From Kiritimatiellia bacterium (lineage in GTDB: Bacteria; Verrucomicrobiota; Kiritimatiellia; UBA8416; JADHWI01), in NCBI GenBank assembly GCA_030744755.1, contig JASLPY010000055.1:1-36468 (forward strand): 36,468 nt of DNA, in the 5' to 3' direction. The position numbers were made by a program, and so were the translations under genes. Of the stretch, positions 15,885-24,203 are shown piece by piece (the stretch's first letter is position 1; each line of letters opens with the position of its first letter). The notes below the pieces were generated by a model. It was not told where the DNA came from and made no database searches. It saw nothing but the letters and a program-made list of their open reading frames with translations.

Positions 15885-16898
15885 CTACAGTGCGCCGAAG
15901 AAGACGCTGGTGAAAGTTGTTACCGGTGTGGTTTCGCGGACATCTTCGATTGTAGCACGAATCTCGCTGACAACACCTTCAAGCTCCTCGTACAACTTCT
16001 CATCTGTCGTGAGCTTGCCCAGCATTCCTTCGCCGTTCTCTATCCGCTTGGCCACGTTCTTCAACGATGCAACACCCTCGGCCAGGTCATTGTAAAGTTC
16101 ACCGTCATCAGCCAGGAGTTTTCCCACCGTACTTTCGCCTCGGTCCAGCCTCTGGGCGGTGTTTTTGAGTGCCGCTACGGCTTCCGACATGTCCCTGTAG
16201 AGCTTATCATCGTCGGCAAGAAGCTTGCCGATAGTGCTATTGCCGTCTTCCATCCGCTTGGCTATCACCTTGAACGAAGAAGCCATGGCCGATATGTCTT
16301 CGTACAGCGTGTCGTCATCGGACAGCAGCTTACCCAGGGTTCCCTGGCCCTTGACAAGCCGATCAGAGACTTCGTCAATGCGCATCGTCGATCTGCGGAG
16401 GCTTTCGATTATCCCGTCTTCGCCTGCGAGGCCCTTTTTGGCGGCATTGACGAGGTCTGCCGCATCCGACATCAGGTCGTGAGGGTCTTTGCCTTCCAGC
16501 ACACTGGTGTCCTTCAGCAGGGGGTTTTCTGTCGGTCCTTCGTCAATTTCAAGTAGCCGGCCTCCCAATATGGACGTGGAGACCACCATTGCCTGGTAGC
16601 CTTCTCTGATTCGCAGTTTCTTGTGAAGAACCACGTGTACCTCAACACAGTCAGTGTCAGATCCCAGGTTTAGGGATTCTACTTCACCTACGGGCATACC
16701 CCTGGCCACAACGCTGTCTCGTTCCCTCAGACCCATGACGTCCGAGAACTTTATCGTGAGTCGATATTGCTCTTTCCCCCAGTCCGCACCAGACAGTATG
16801 AACGTGAAGCAGATGAGGCCGAGAAGGACCACAACCACGAATACCCCAACTACTATTTCGACCGTGAGTTCTCTGGCAATCCAGTCTTTCTTCATCAC
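15885..16898 (-). CDS. mlaD: MlaD-type MCE-domain lipid-binding protein with 35-residue repeats
   Basis: Substrate-binding subunit of an Mla-type ABC lipid transporter, anchored in the inner membrane and facing the periplasm. One transmembrane helix (about 12-35) is followed by the MCE domain (about 43-125; FSDVMGLREGDSV-like segment and ILGGRLLEID). The remainder (about 150-337) is unusual: four copies of a GKLLxDDxxLYxD unit begin at Gly189, Gly224, Gly259 and Gly294, a period of exactly 35 residues, linked by amphipathic helices. E. coli MlaD is about 183 aa; this one is 337. The start at 16898 has GAGAGGAG upstream and overlaps the mlaF stop by 4 nt. Last gene of the Mla-type operon. Confidence 0.92.
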   Translation of the reverse strand: MMKKDWIARELTVEIVVGVFVVVVLLGLICFTFILSGADWGKEQYRLTIKFSDVMGLRERDSVVARGMPVGEVESLNLGSDTDCVEVHVVLHKKLRIREGYQAMVVSTSILGGRLLEIDEGPTENPLLKDTSVLEGKDPHDLMSDAADLVNAAKKGLAGEDGIIESLRRSTMRIDEVSDRLVKGQGTLGKLLSDDDTLYEDISAMASSFKVIAKRMEDGNSTIGKLLADDDKLYRDMSEAVAALKNTAQRLDRGESTVGKLLADDGELYNDLAEGVASLKNVAKRIENGEGMLGKLTTDEKLYEELEGVVSEIRATIEDVRETTPVTTFTSVFFGAL

Positions 16899-17653
16899 AA
16901 ACTCCTCTCCCAGGAACCCTCTTTTGTTATGAACTGAGACTCGAGGAAGTTCTGAACTTCCGGGCGGGGGGACTTCACGAACTGCTCAGGTGTCGAGAGT
17001 TCAATAATCTTCCCCCCGTGCAACATGGCTATTCGCGTCCCTATTGACAGTGCACTGTGAAGGTCGTGTGTTACCACGACGCTGGTTATGCCGACCTCCT
17101 TGCGAAGGCGATCAATCAGGGCGTCGATTGTCCTTGCCGTCACGGGATCCAGGCCCGAGGTCGGCTCGTCATAAAGTACTATCTCCGGGTTACGGACTAT
17201 AGCCCTGGCCAGCCCTGCACGCTTCTGCATACCTCCGGATATCTCGGATGGCGTCTTAACCCCCGCGTCTTCCAGTCCAACCATCGCTAACACTTCCCGG
17301 GCCTTGGCGGTTATCTCATCTCTCGGCATGTCGGTTTTCTCGTGAAGGGGAAGGGCAACGTTCTCGACAATGTTGAGCCACGCCAGCAGAGCCCCTCCCT
17401 GGAACAGGTATCCAAACCTTTCCCTGATCTTCTCGAGCCCCCGACCGTGCGCTTCGCTGACGACATCATCGCCAACCAGTATCCTGCCATCGTCCGGAGT
17501 GAGCAGTCGAACCATGTGTTTGAGCGTCACACTCTTTCCAACGCCGGAGGGGCCGACGATCACGAAGATCTCGCCTTCGTCGATTTCGAAGCTGACGTTA
17601 TCGAGTATCGATTTGCCGCCCAGTACTTTTGTCACATGTTCAAATCTTATCAT
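16895..17653 (-). CDS. mlaF: Mla-type ABC transporter ATP-binding protein
   Basis: Cytoplasmic ATPase that drives the Mla-type phospholipid transporter. At 252 aa it has Walker A GPSGVGKS (34-41), a Q-loop LFQGGALLAWLNIVENVALPL with the GALL...ENV sequence typical of MlaF, signature SGGMQKR (139-145), Walker B IVLYDEP (158-164) and the H-loop in VVTHDL. The start overlaps the mlaE stop (ATGA) and its stop overlaps the mlaD start, so the three genes are translationally coupled. Secure. Confidence 0.96.
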   Translation of the reverse strand: MIRFEHVTKVLGGKSILDNVSFEIDEGEIFVIVGPSGVGKSVTLKHMVRLLTPDDGRILVGDDVVSEAHGRGLEKIRERFGYLFQGGALLAWLNIVENVALPLHEKTDMPRDEITAKAREVLAMVGLEDAGVKTPSEISGGMQKRAGLARAIVRNPEIVLYDEPTSGLDPVTARTIDALIDRLRKEVGITSVVVTHDLHSALSIGTRIAMLHGGKIIELSTPEQFVKSPRPEVQNFLESQFITKEGSWERSL

Positions 17654-18468
17654 CAGTAGTAGAATATTCCGGTTACAAGCATTCCCACAAGAAGTATCAT
17701 CAAGAAGGAGATGATGACCGATCTGCGCGTGGCTGCTCCTACGCCGACAGCGCCCTGTTTTGTTGCGAAACCTTCGTGGCAGGACACGATTGTTATGAGT
17801 ACCCCAAACAAGAGTGCTTTGAAAAGGCCTACATACAGGTCTTTCACATCGCCGCCATACTCAATTGCATTGTCGATGTACAAGCCCCAGTTGACGCCGA
17901 GCAGATAGGTGCAGATAACACCTCCTCCTATCAGCCCCGCTATGGCCGTGTAGAATGAAAGGATGGGAGTCATGATGACCATGGCAACAAGCCTGGGAAG
18001 AACGAGGAATCGCACGGGGTCGATTGACATGATCTCCAATGCGGCTATCTCTTCAGAAACGACCATTGTCCCCAGCTGTGCTGCCATGGCCGATCCCACG
18101 CAGGCCGCAAGAATGAGACCGGTCATGAATGGCCCCATGTCCATCAACATGGACTTGATGACTGCGGCACCTATGTATGCTTCCTGGTGAAAATCCCGCA
18201 CCGCGATGCCGGCATGGAGGGCCAGGATCATTCCCGTAAACACCGCCACGATTGTAACTACACCGATGCTCTTTATTCCGCACACGAACATCTGGCCAAG
18301 GATTTCCCCGCGGGTTCTCCTTGTGAAAATGAACCTCAGTGCGGAAAGAGATGCCCCCAGAAGGATTGTGGTTTGTCCCACCGAGCGGCACCAGAAAAGA
18401 ACACTTCTTCCTACACGTCCAAGCGGGCCTCTTGAAGGCGGAAAATACTCTGGTTCTCGTGTGATCAT
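17653..18468 (-). CDS. mlaE: Mla-type ABC transporter permease (MlaE family)
   Basis: Polytopic inner-membrane permease of the MlaE/DUF140 family, partner of MlaF and MlaD. At 271 aa it has typical length. About five to six hydrophobic segments lie between residues 25 and 270. ALHAGIAVRDFHQEAYIGAAVIKSM, ACVGSAMAAQLGTMVVSEEIAALEIMSIDP and the final cytoplasm-facing TRRSVIISFLMILL are classic family features. Its start overlaps the stop of the upstream secreted-protein gene by 4 nt and its stop overlaps the mlaF start. Secure. Confidence 0.95.
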   Translation of the reverse strand: MITREPEYFPPSRGPLGRVGRSVLFWCRSVGQTTILLGASLSALRFIFTRRTRGEILGQMFVCGIKSIGVVTIVAVFTGMILALHAGIAVRDFHQEAYIGAAVIKSMLMDMGPFMTGLILAACVGSAMAAQLGTMVVSEEIAALEIMSIDPVRFLVLPRLVAMVIMTPILSFYTAIAGLIGGGVICTYLLGVNWGLYIDNAIEYGGDVKDLYVGLFKALLFGVLITIVSCHEGFATKQGAVGVGAATRRSVIISFLMILLVGMLVTGIFYY

Positions 18469-19982
18469 TGTGCCGGTGCCCGTTGTGCAGTCGGTTCCCC
18501 GTCTGCGTCAGTGCTAAACCTCAGGAAGTATAACAACTTAAAAGTCCTGCGCAAACTTTCACGTTCGCAGCCAACCAGCCCGGACAGTAAGGACCAACTA
18601 CTTCGCTTTTCCGCGGGAGACACATCCCGCCGGAAGAATGGAAACACCGACACATGTCCACTGCCGTCCGGGCCCTTTCTGCGGTTGTACAGGCCCCACA
18701 ACAGTTCCTCCTGCATTGATTCGCCGTTTGATTCTCTCTGGTACAGGGTCCAGAACGGGGCATAGTTTCTCTCGACTGGGGCCGTGTGTTTCAGCGGCCA
18801 CAGTTCCAGCAGCCGCAGGCGAGAATCGTCTCCCTGTCTGCGGTACGAAACAAGTGGCCAAAACTTCCAGTAACGTTCCGTGACCTCGCCGGTTATTTCT
18901 TTTTCGACACCGCCCCCGGTAGAACCGCCATGCTCGGTCTTGCTGTCGTAGTGCAGAAACGGCGTTGCCCGGAAGTGCTTCTCTGTGCTGAGCGCCTTTT
19001 CGACCGTACGCGTGCCGAAGATCGGCCACAGGTAGAATGATGACCTGACTGGACCCAGTTGCTTCGTTCCCCACAGGGGCCACAGGTAGAGCTTACTGTC
19101 GTCTCCCTGGACCCGGTATTGAACGAAGGGCCATGGGCAATGAAGTTCCCTGAAACCGGGGCTGGTCGACCATCTAATAAAAGGAGGAATCACCATCCAT
19201 GATTCCTGCCTTTCTGTTTTCAAGTGGCCGTAGAGCGGAAAAAGAACGAACCCGCCACCCGTTTCGTTGGGATACTCGTATTCTACGGATGTCCAGATCG
19301 GCCACATAACGAACCGTTTAGTGGCCTTGTTCTTTTTGCGTGACACCCCGTAGAAAGGGAAGATGCGCAGTCTATCCACATCATCGCCTTTCGTTCGTGA
19401 GTAGATAGGCCACAGGAAGCTGTGCGAAACAACGTCGTTGACTGCAGTCGAGAGGTAGAGAGGAAAGAGGGCGAAACGGATATAGTCAAAAAACAGGAAA
19501 TCGCGGATCTCCCCGCCAATGGGGAAGAGTGCCAGGTACATTTTCCCATCGGCGTCTCTTCCATAGAAAACTAATGGCAGGGCGACGACCCCGAATTTCG
19601 ATGGCCCGGTGTTGTCCTTGTCCCTGCCATAAATCCATAGAAAACGCCAAAAAGACTCCTTCTCCAGTCTGCGGTATTGTCCGATGGGCCACAGAAAATC
19701 GTGCAGCTCCCGGTCACGGTCGGGATCATAGAACGCACTGTGGAATGGCCTCACTGCGGAGAAAGTCCGACCAGCGGGCTCCTCCTGCCATTCCAGGATG
19801 GGGCCTGCCGCGCGCAGCCTTGCATTCGTGGTCACGCTCGTGTCGTTGAGGAACAGGGGTCCCCAGTCATACAGCGGGAAAATCGTGGTGTTGGTCGATG
19901 CACGGGGAGTCCCCGCATGGGCGGATGGTCCAAAGCCTGTCGCCAACAACAGGCATGCAAGCATATGAAAAGAAATTCTCAT
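18465..19982 (-). CDS. Secreted protein of ~20 WPL/FPL-type repeats heading the Mla-type operon
   Basis: I do not recognise this family. From the ATG at 19982 the protein has 505 residues. It opens with a signal peptide (MRISF, hydrophobic stretch, then PSAHA before Gly). The mature part is a chain of roughly twenty short units, each with an aromatic-Pro core such as FLWPI, LFPLY, IFPFY, MWPIW, LWPLW, FYLWPI or FWPLV, followed by a charged, gapped loop (for example GRDKD, KGDD, QGDDS). Spacing is about 20-25 residues. This suggests repeated beta-strands with loops, i.e. a beta-barrel or propeller. An in-frame ATG at 20048 would bury the signal peptide, so I reject it. It overlaps mlaE by 4 nt and is first in the operon, so it is likely the periplasmic or outer-membrane partner of this transporter; this is inference. 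Confidence 0.8.
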   Translation of the reverse strand: MRISFHMLACLLLATGFGPSAHAGTPRASTNTTIFPLYDWGPLFLNDTSVTTNARLRAAGPILEWQEEPAGRTFSAVRPFHSAFYDPDRDRELHDFLWPIGQYRRLEKESFWRFLWIYGRDKDNTGPSKFGVVALPLVFYGRDADGKMYLALFPIGGEIRDFLFFDYIRFALFPLYLSTAVNDVVSHSFLWPIYSRTKGDDVDRLRIFPFYGVSRKKNKATKRFVMWPIWTSVEYEYPNETGGGFVLFPLYGHLKTERQESWMVIPPFIRWSTSPGFRELHCPWPFVQYRVQGDDSKLYLWPLWGTKQLGPVRSSFYLWPIFGTRTVEKALSTEKHFRATPFLHYDSKTEHGGSTGGGVEKEITGEVTERYWKFWPLVSYRRQGDDSRLRLLELWPLKHTAPVERNYAPFWTLYQRESNGESMQEELLWGLYNRRKGPDGSGHVSVFPFFRRDVSPAEKRSSWSLLSGLVGCERESLRRTFKLLYFLRFSTDADGEPTAQRAPAQ

Positions 19983-20090
19983 GGTTGACTGGAGGTCATT
20001 CGAAAAGGGTTGTGGCGTCGGCGGTCCTCCGTCGGACGCGCAATGCATGTTTCCAAGCGTTTCGATGCTTTATCACTTTTCGCACGGCCT

Positions 20091-21170
20091 TTAGCCAGGG
20101 GGTTCCTCGCTGTAGGAGTCAATTCGTTCCTTGCAGCCGAAGATCTCGGCGATGAGCGCGGCCCTTACCCACATTCCGTTTCTCATTTGCCGCCAATAGA
20201 CTGCCCTCGGGTCACGATCCACTTCTGTGGAAATCTCGTTGCGTCGCGGGAACGGGTGCATGATGACCGCGTTCTCTCCCAGTTCAAGCAAGTGAGCAGG
20301 AGTGAAACAGTACGCGGAGGTATCTATCTTTGCGCTTTCACCTTTCTCAACGTCCCATTCATCCTGCACTCTGGTCATGTAGATGGCATCGGCATCTGGT
20401 ATTGATTCCGCGAACTCACTTGTTTTCTCCCATTGCGTGCCCACGGCATCAAGTTGGTCGGTGACGTCTGGACCAATCTGCAGGGGTTCGGGGGCCACGA
20501 AGCAGAGCCTCACGTTTTCGTATTTTGTCAGCAGCCAGGCCAGCGAGCGTACGGTACGGCCGCGTGCCAGGTCGCCTACGAACACAATTGTCTTGCCGTC
20601 AATCCCCCCGGTATTCTCGAAGCTCCGCTGAAGCGTGTAGATGTCCAGCAGGGCCTGCGTGGGGTGCTGATCCTTGCCGGACCCTGCGTTGATTATGGGA
20701 ACGGGGCGGTCACCGTTGGACAGAACCCACGCCATGCGTTCTGCAAGGCCTCCGATTTGGCTGCGCATCACGATCATGTCGAAGTACGAACTGAAAGTTC
20801 TGACCGAGTCCTCCTGCGACTCGCCTTTGAATTCGCTGGACGTTGCCGTATCGCGCACCTCGCCGGTCTTGATTCCGAGAATCTGGCAAGCGGCGCAGAA
20901 GGACAGAAAGGTTCGCGTGCTCGGCTGTGTAAAGTAGAGCATGGCACGCTTGTGAGACAGCATGCCTGATAGAAACAGGCTGCCCTCCCGCGTTTTTGAG
21001 ATCTGTCGGATCCTGGTTGTAAGGTCCCCCAGTTTGTCCAGGTCGTCGCGTTCGAACTGCTGGGCAATCAGAGCATGGACCGGTATACCTTCCGACATCA
21101 GGTATCGGGCCTTATCGGCAAGGCTAAGCTTCTGAAACTCGTCCCAGGAGACATTATTCAGGGCCGTCAT
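20091..21170 (-). CDS. pyrB: Aspartate carbamoyltransferase catalytic subunit
   Basis: Condenses carbamoyl phosphate with aspartate, the committed step of pyrimidine synthesis. Binding residues are present: STRT (84-87), Ser111/Ser112 and Lys115 in SSEFKGES, Arg136, HPTQ (169-172), Arg205 in GDLARGRTVRSL, TRVQ (266-269) and HPFPR (305-309). The usual STRTR reads STRTF here. At 359 aa it is about 45 residues longer than typical catalytic chains, with extra N-terminal sequence. An open frame extends upstream to 21281, but GGAGGAAG directly before the ATG at 21170 fixes the start. It follows argF by 16 nt in the same direction. No pyrI regulatory subunit is seen. Confidence 0.95.
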   Translation of the reverse strand: MTALNNVSWDEFQKLSLADKARYLMSEGIPVHALIAQQFERDDLDKLGDLTTRIRQISKTREGSLFLSGMLSHKRAMLYFTQPSTRTFLSFCAACQILGIKTGEVRDTATSSEFKGESQEDSVRTFSSYFDMIVMRSQIGGLAERMAWVLSNGDRPVPIINAGSGKDQHPTQALLDIYTLQRSFENTGGIDGKTIVFVGDLARGRTVRSLAWLLTKYENVRLCFVAPEPLQIGPDVTDQLDAVGTQWEKTSEFAESIPDADAIYMTRVQDEWDVEKGESAKIDTSAYCFTPAHLLELGENAVIMHPFPRRNEISTEVDRDPRAVYWRQMRNGMWVRAALIAEIFGCKERIDSYSEEPPG

Positions 21171-21186
21171 TGTCTTCCTCCAATGC

Positions 21187-22185
21187 TCAGGCTTCACCCA
21201 CCATCGATGCGATGAGCAGGGCCTTTGTAGTATGCATACGGTTTTCCGCTTCCGCAAACACGTGCGAGCATTCATGTTCAAACACGTCGTCAGTCACTTC
21301 CAGTGCTCCTGACTTGGCCGTGATGTCCGTGTTGCTATCGTGAAAAGCCGGCAGGCAGTGCAGAAAGATCACGCTGCCCGAATCGAGGTTTCCCGTTTGT
21401 GTCATGAGATCCATGTTAACCTGGTAGGGCCGCAGCAACCGTATGCGTTCTTCTCGCTGATCCTCTTCGCCCATGGACACCCAGACATCGGTGTATATGA
21501 CGTTCGCGTCCACCACGGCGTTACCGGGATCATCTGTTACTGCAACCGTTGCGCCGTTGCGTTGCGCAACCGCGGTGGCGTTGGCAACGAGTTCGGAGTT
21601 CGGCGACAAAGTCGGGGGCGTACAGTTGACGAAGCTGACCCCGCACTTTGCGCATCCCATCATGAGTGAGTTGGCGACGTTGTTGCGGCCGTCACCGATG
21701 TATACCAGCTTGAGACCGGACAAGCGGTTGAACTTTTCTTTCACCGTCATCAGGTCTGCAATGGCCTGGGTCGGGTGGGATTCGTCGGTGAGACCATTCC
21801 AAACCGGAATTCCCGAATGCATGGCCAGAAGCTCTACGGTTTTCTGCTTGAACCCACGGAAGAGAATGCCGTCGAACATTTTGCCGAGCACACGGGCTGT
21901 GTCGGCGGTGGATTCCTTCTTTCCCAGGTGAATATCCTGCGCAGAGAGGTGTTCGGCGCGGCCGCCCTCGTCGGCCGCGGCCACGGCGACGGCGCAGCGC
22001 GTTCGAGTGGAAGACTTCTCGAAGATCATGGCGATGTTCTTGCGCTCGAGTAGTGATCCTCGAACACCATCTGCCTTGCGGGTCTTCAGTTCTGACGCAA
22101 AATCGATAAGCTGAGACATCTCTTCATCGGAAAGGTCATCAAGCGTAAGAAGACTGCGCCCCTTCAAGGTGGCGGGTGATTTCAT
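21187..22185 (-). CDS. argF: Ornithine carbamoyltransferase
   Basis: Makes citrulline from ornithine and carbamoyl phosphate in arginine synthesis (the catabolic direction is possible in some bacteria). STRTR lies at 59-63, HPTQ at 137-140, the ornithine-binding DVWVSMGE at 233-240 and HCLPA with the catalytic Cys at 276-280. At 332 aa the length is normal. It is immediately followed by pyrB. The leader contains a hairpin (22204-22226) near the ribosome binding site. Secure as OTC. Confidence 0.96.
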   Translation of the reverse strand: MKSPATLKGRSLLTLDDLSDEEMSQLIDFASELKTRKADGVRGSLLERKNIAMIFEKSSTRTRCAVAVAAADEGGRAEHLSAQDIHLGKKESTADTARVLGKMFDGILFRGFKQKTVELLAMHSGIPVWNGLTDESHPTQAIADLMTVKEKFNRLSGLKLVYIGDGRNNVANSLMMGCAKCGVSFVNCTPPTLSPNSELVANATAVAQRNGATVAVTDDPGNAVVDANVIYTDVWVSMGEEDQREERIRLLRPYQVNMDLMTQTGNLDSGSVIFLHCLPAFHDSNTDITAKSGALEVTDDVFEHECSHVFAEAENRMHTTKALLIASMVGEA

Positions 22186-22203
22186 AACCTTCTCTCACAA
22201 TAG

Positions 22204-22226
22204 CCGTCGCGGTAAACAGGCGACGG
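22204..22226 (-). promoter_or_regulatory. Hairpin in the argF leader
   Basis: CCGTCGC (22204-22210) and GCGACGG (22220-22226) pair perfectly around a 9-nt loop, about 20 nt before the argF start. It could modulate ribosome access; no attenuator peptide is visible. Confidence 0.4.
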
Positions 22227-22405
22227 TCGGATTGACTTACTAGTACGGATGCCCTGTTAACCGTACAACAACCCCCGCATATTACAAGCGCCGCCCACCG
22301 CGGGCAAAGGAAATATCTCTGGAAGGGCTCTTCGAGCTGTTCAGTATCTTCCTCGTGCATTTTTTCCACTTTCATCGGGGTGCGGGGTGGGCTTATAGTC
22401 AGGGC

Positions 22406-23248
22406 ATGGATGGGAAAGTACCAAAGGAGTTAGGGCTGATTGCCGGGAGGGGTGTCTACCCCTTGCTGTTGGCGGAGTCAGCGCTGAAGCAGGGCGTTGA
22501 GCGTATCTGTGTTACGGCTTTTCACAAGGAAACCGATCCCAGCATCAAGTGCTTTGCCTCGGAAATCTCCTGGGTTCACGTTGGGCAACTCGGGCACATG
22601 CTCGACAGTATGCATAAGAGCGGTATAGAGCATGCGGTGATGGCGGGCCAGATAACACCAACCAGTCTCTTCCGTGCCAGGCCGGATGTCAAAATGTTCG
22701 AGGTCCTTAAGCGGCTTAAGACCCGTAACGCCGAGACGATCTTCGGGGCGGTGGGTGACGAACTCAGGAACATCGGCATACATCTTATCCCGGCCTCGGC
22801 CTTCATGGAAGACCACATGCCCGGAGCGGGCCTGCTTTCGAAGCGCTCGCCGACTGAATCCGAGCAGCAGGATATTGAACTCGGGCTGGAAGTGGCTCGC
22901 GCTACGAGCGGGCTGGATATCGGACAGACAGTTGTGATTAAGGAAGGAACGATTCTGGCCGTGGAGGCCTTTGAGGGCACCGATGTGGCGATAACCAGGG
23001 CAGGAAAGCTCGGCGGTGAAGGGATAGTGGTTGTCAAGGTCGCCAAGAGGGGCCATGACATGCGCTTCGATATTCCTGTGATAGGAATGCGTACCATGAA
23101 GACGCTGGCGAAAGCCAAGGCGACGGCTATTGCCGTGGAGGCCGGCAGGTGCATCCTTCTTGAGAGAGAACAGGTTATCGATCGGATAAACAGGATGAAC
23201 ATGGCCATGTTGGCGGTGGATACAGAGAAGGTGTTTGAAAATGTCTGA
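22406..23248 (+). CDS. lpxI: UDP-2,3-diacylglucosamine pyrophosphatase (LpxI family)
   Basis: Converts UDP-2,3-diacylglucosamine to lipid X plus UMP in lipid A synthesis; LpxI replaces the unrelated LpxH. The protein has the family opening LGLIAGRGVYPLLLAESA, the QITPTSLFRARPD region, the FGAVGDELRNIGI segment, a central TESEQQDIELGLEVAR and a C-terminal IKEGTILAVEAFEGTD...RAG...KVAKRGHDMRFDIPVIG. At 280 aa it is of normal length. I prefer the ATG at 22406 because the 17 residues that the frame gives upstream are not family-like. Its stop overlaps the next gene's start by 8 nt. It is the first of lpxI-Gfo/Idh-lpxB, so the order supports the call. Confidence 0.93.
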   Translation: MDGKVPKELGLIAGRGVYPLLLAESALKQGVERICVTAFHKETDPSIKCFASEISWVHVGQLGHMLDSMHKSGIEHAVMAGQITPTSLFRARPDVKMFEVLKRLKTRNAETIFGAVGDELRNIGIHLIPASAFMEDHMPGAGLLSKRSPTESEQQDIELGLEVARATSGLDIGQTVVIKEGTILAVEAFEGTDVAITRAGKLGGEGIVVVKVAKRGHDMRFDIPVIGMRTMKTLAKAKATAIAVEAGRCILLEREQVIDRINRMNMAMLAVDTEKVFENV

Positions 23249-24188
23249 CAAACTGAAAATAGGCGTGTTTGGTGTAGGAAGCCTGGGGCAGTGGCACGCG
23301 AGAATCTATTCGGAACTCGAAAATGCCGAACTCGTCGGCGTACATGATATCAACTCCGAACGGGCTTCGGAGATTGCGGCAACCTACGGTACCCGTGCCT
23401 TCGATTCGATGGAAGAGCTGGCAACCGCTGTCGACGCGGCGAGTATCGTGGTGCCCACGGACAAACATTTCGGGATTTTCAAGACCCTTGTTGAGCATGA
23501 TGTGCACCTTCTTGTCGAGAAGCCGATAACGGTTACGACCGGGGAAGCCGAGGCGATGGTCAGCATTGCGACGGAGAAAGGTCTGATATTGCAGGTTGGG
23601 CATGTTGAGCGATTCAATCCGGTCATGGAATTCCTGGAAGACAGCCTCTCTCTTCCAAGGTTCATCGAGGCGACACGGCTTGCGCCATATCCACCGCCCC
23701 GTGCCGAGGGGGCTCCACGCGGAACCGAAGTGAGTGTCGTCCTCGACCTGATGATTCATGACCTGGAGATCATCCTGCACATTGTTAATTCAGAGGTTAA
23801 GGAGTTCCATGCCGTCGGTGTTCCTGTCCTGAGTCCCACCGAGGATATTGCCAACGTAAGGCTGATCTTTGAGAACGGATGTGTAGCAAACGTGACGGCA
23901 AGCAGAATCAGCCAGGAAAGAATCCGCAAGATAAGGTTGTTCCAGGAAGACACCTACGTGTCACTCGACTACATGAACCAGGCGGGCCAGATATGCCGTA
24001 AGACAGAATCTGGAATATCTGCCAATCAAGTTCCGATAGAGAAGGGTGAGCCGCTGGCGATAGAGCTTGCATCATTTGTCGAATGCGTAAGGAATAGCAG
24101 CAATCCCGTTGTCAGCGGGCTTCACGGTTCCGCGGCACTGGAACTGGCCGTGGATATCTGTAAACACATTCGTACCAATCCATCTTAA
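23241..24188 (+). CDS. Gfo/Idh/MocA-family oxidoreductase in the lipid A cluster
   Basis: NAD(P)-dependent dehydrogenase family. The N-terminal Rossmann motif is GVFGVGSLGQWHARIY, with EKP (in LLVEKPIT) at the usual position, an adjacent GHVERFNPV segment, and a C-terminal alpha/beta domain containing LMIHDLEIIL. It has 315 aa. I start at the ATG at 23241, which overlaps the lpxI stop; a TTG two codons earlier is possible. Lying between lpxI and lpxB, it probably acts on a lipid A or UDP-sugar substrate. A GnnA-like role (oxidation of UDP-GlcNAc at C3) is one possibility, but no GnnB-type aminotransferase is adjacent, so this is only a suggestion. Confidence 0.85.
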   Translation: MSDKLKIGVFGVGSLGQWHARIYSELENAELVGVHDINSERASEIAATYGTRAFDSMEELATAVDAASIVVPTDKHFGIFKTLVEHDVHLLVEKPITVTTGEAEAMVSIATEKGLILQVGHVERFNPVMEFLEDSLSLPRFIEATRLAPYPPPRAEGAPRGTEVSVVLDLMIHDLEIILHIVNSEVKEFHAVGVPVLSPTEDIANVRLIFENGCVANVTASRISQERIRKIRLFQEDTYVSLDYMNQAGQICRKTESGISANQVPIEKGEPLAIELASFVECVRNSSNPVVSGLHGSAALELAVDICKHIRTNPS

Positions 24189-24203
24189 AGTCGACGACGA
24201 CGA

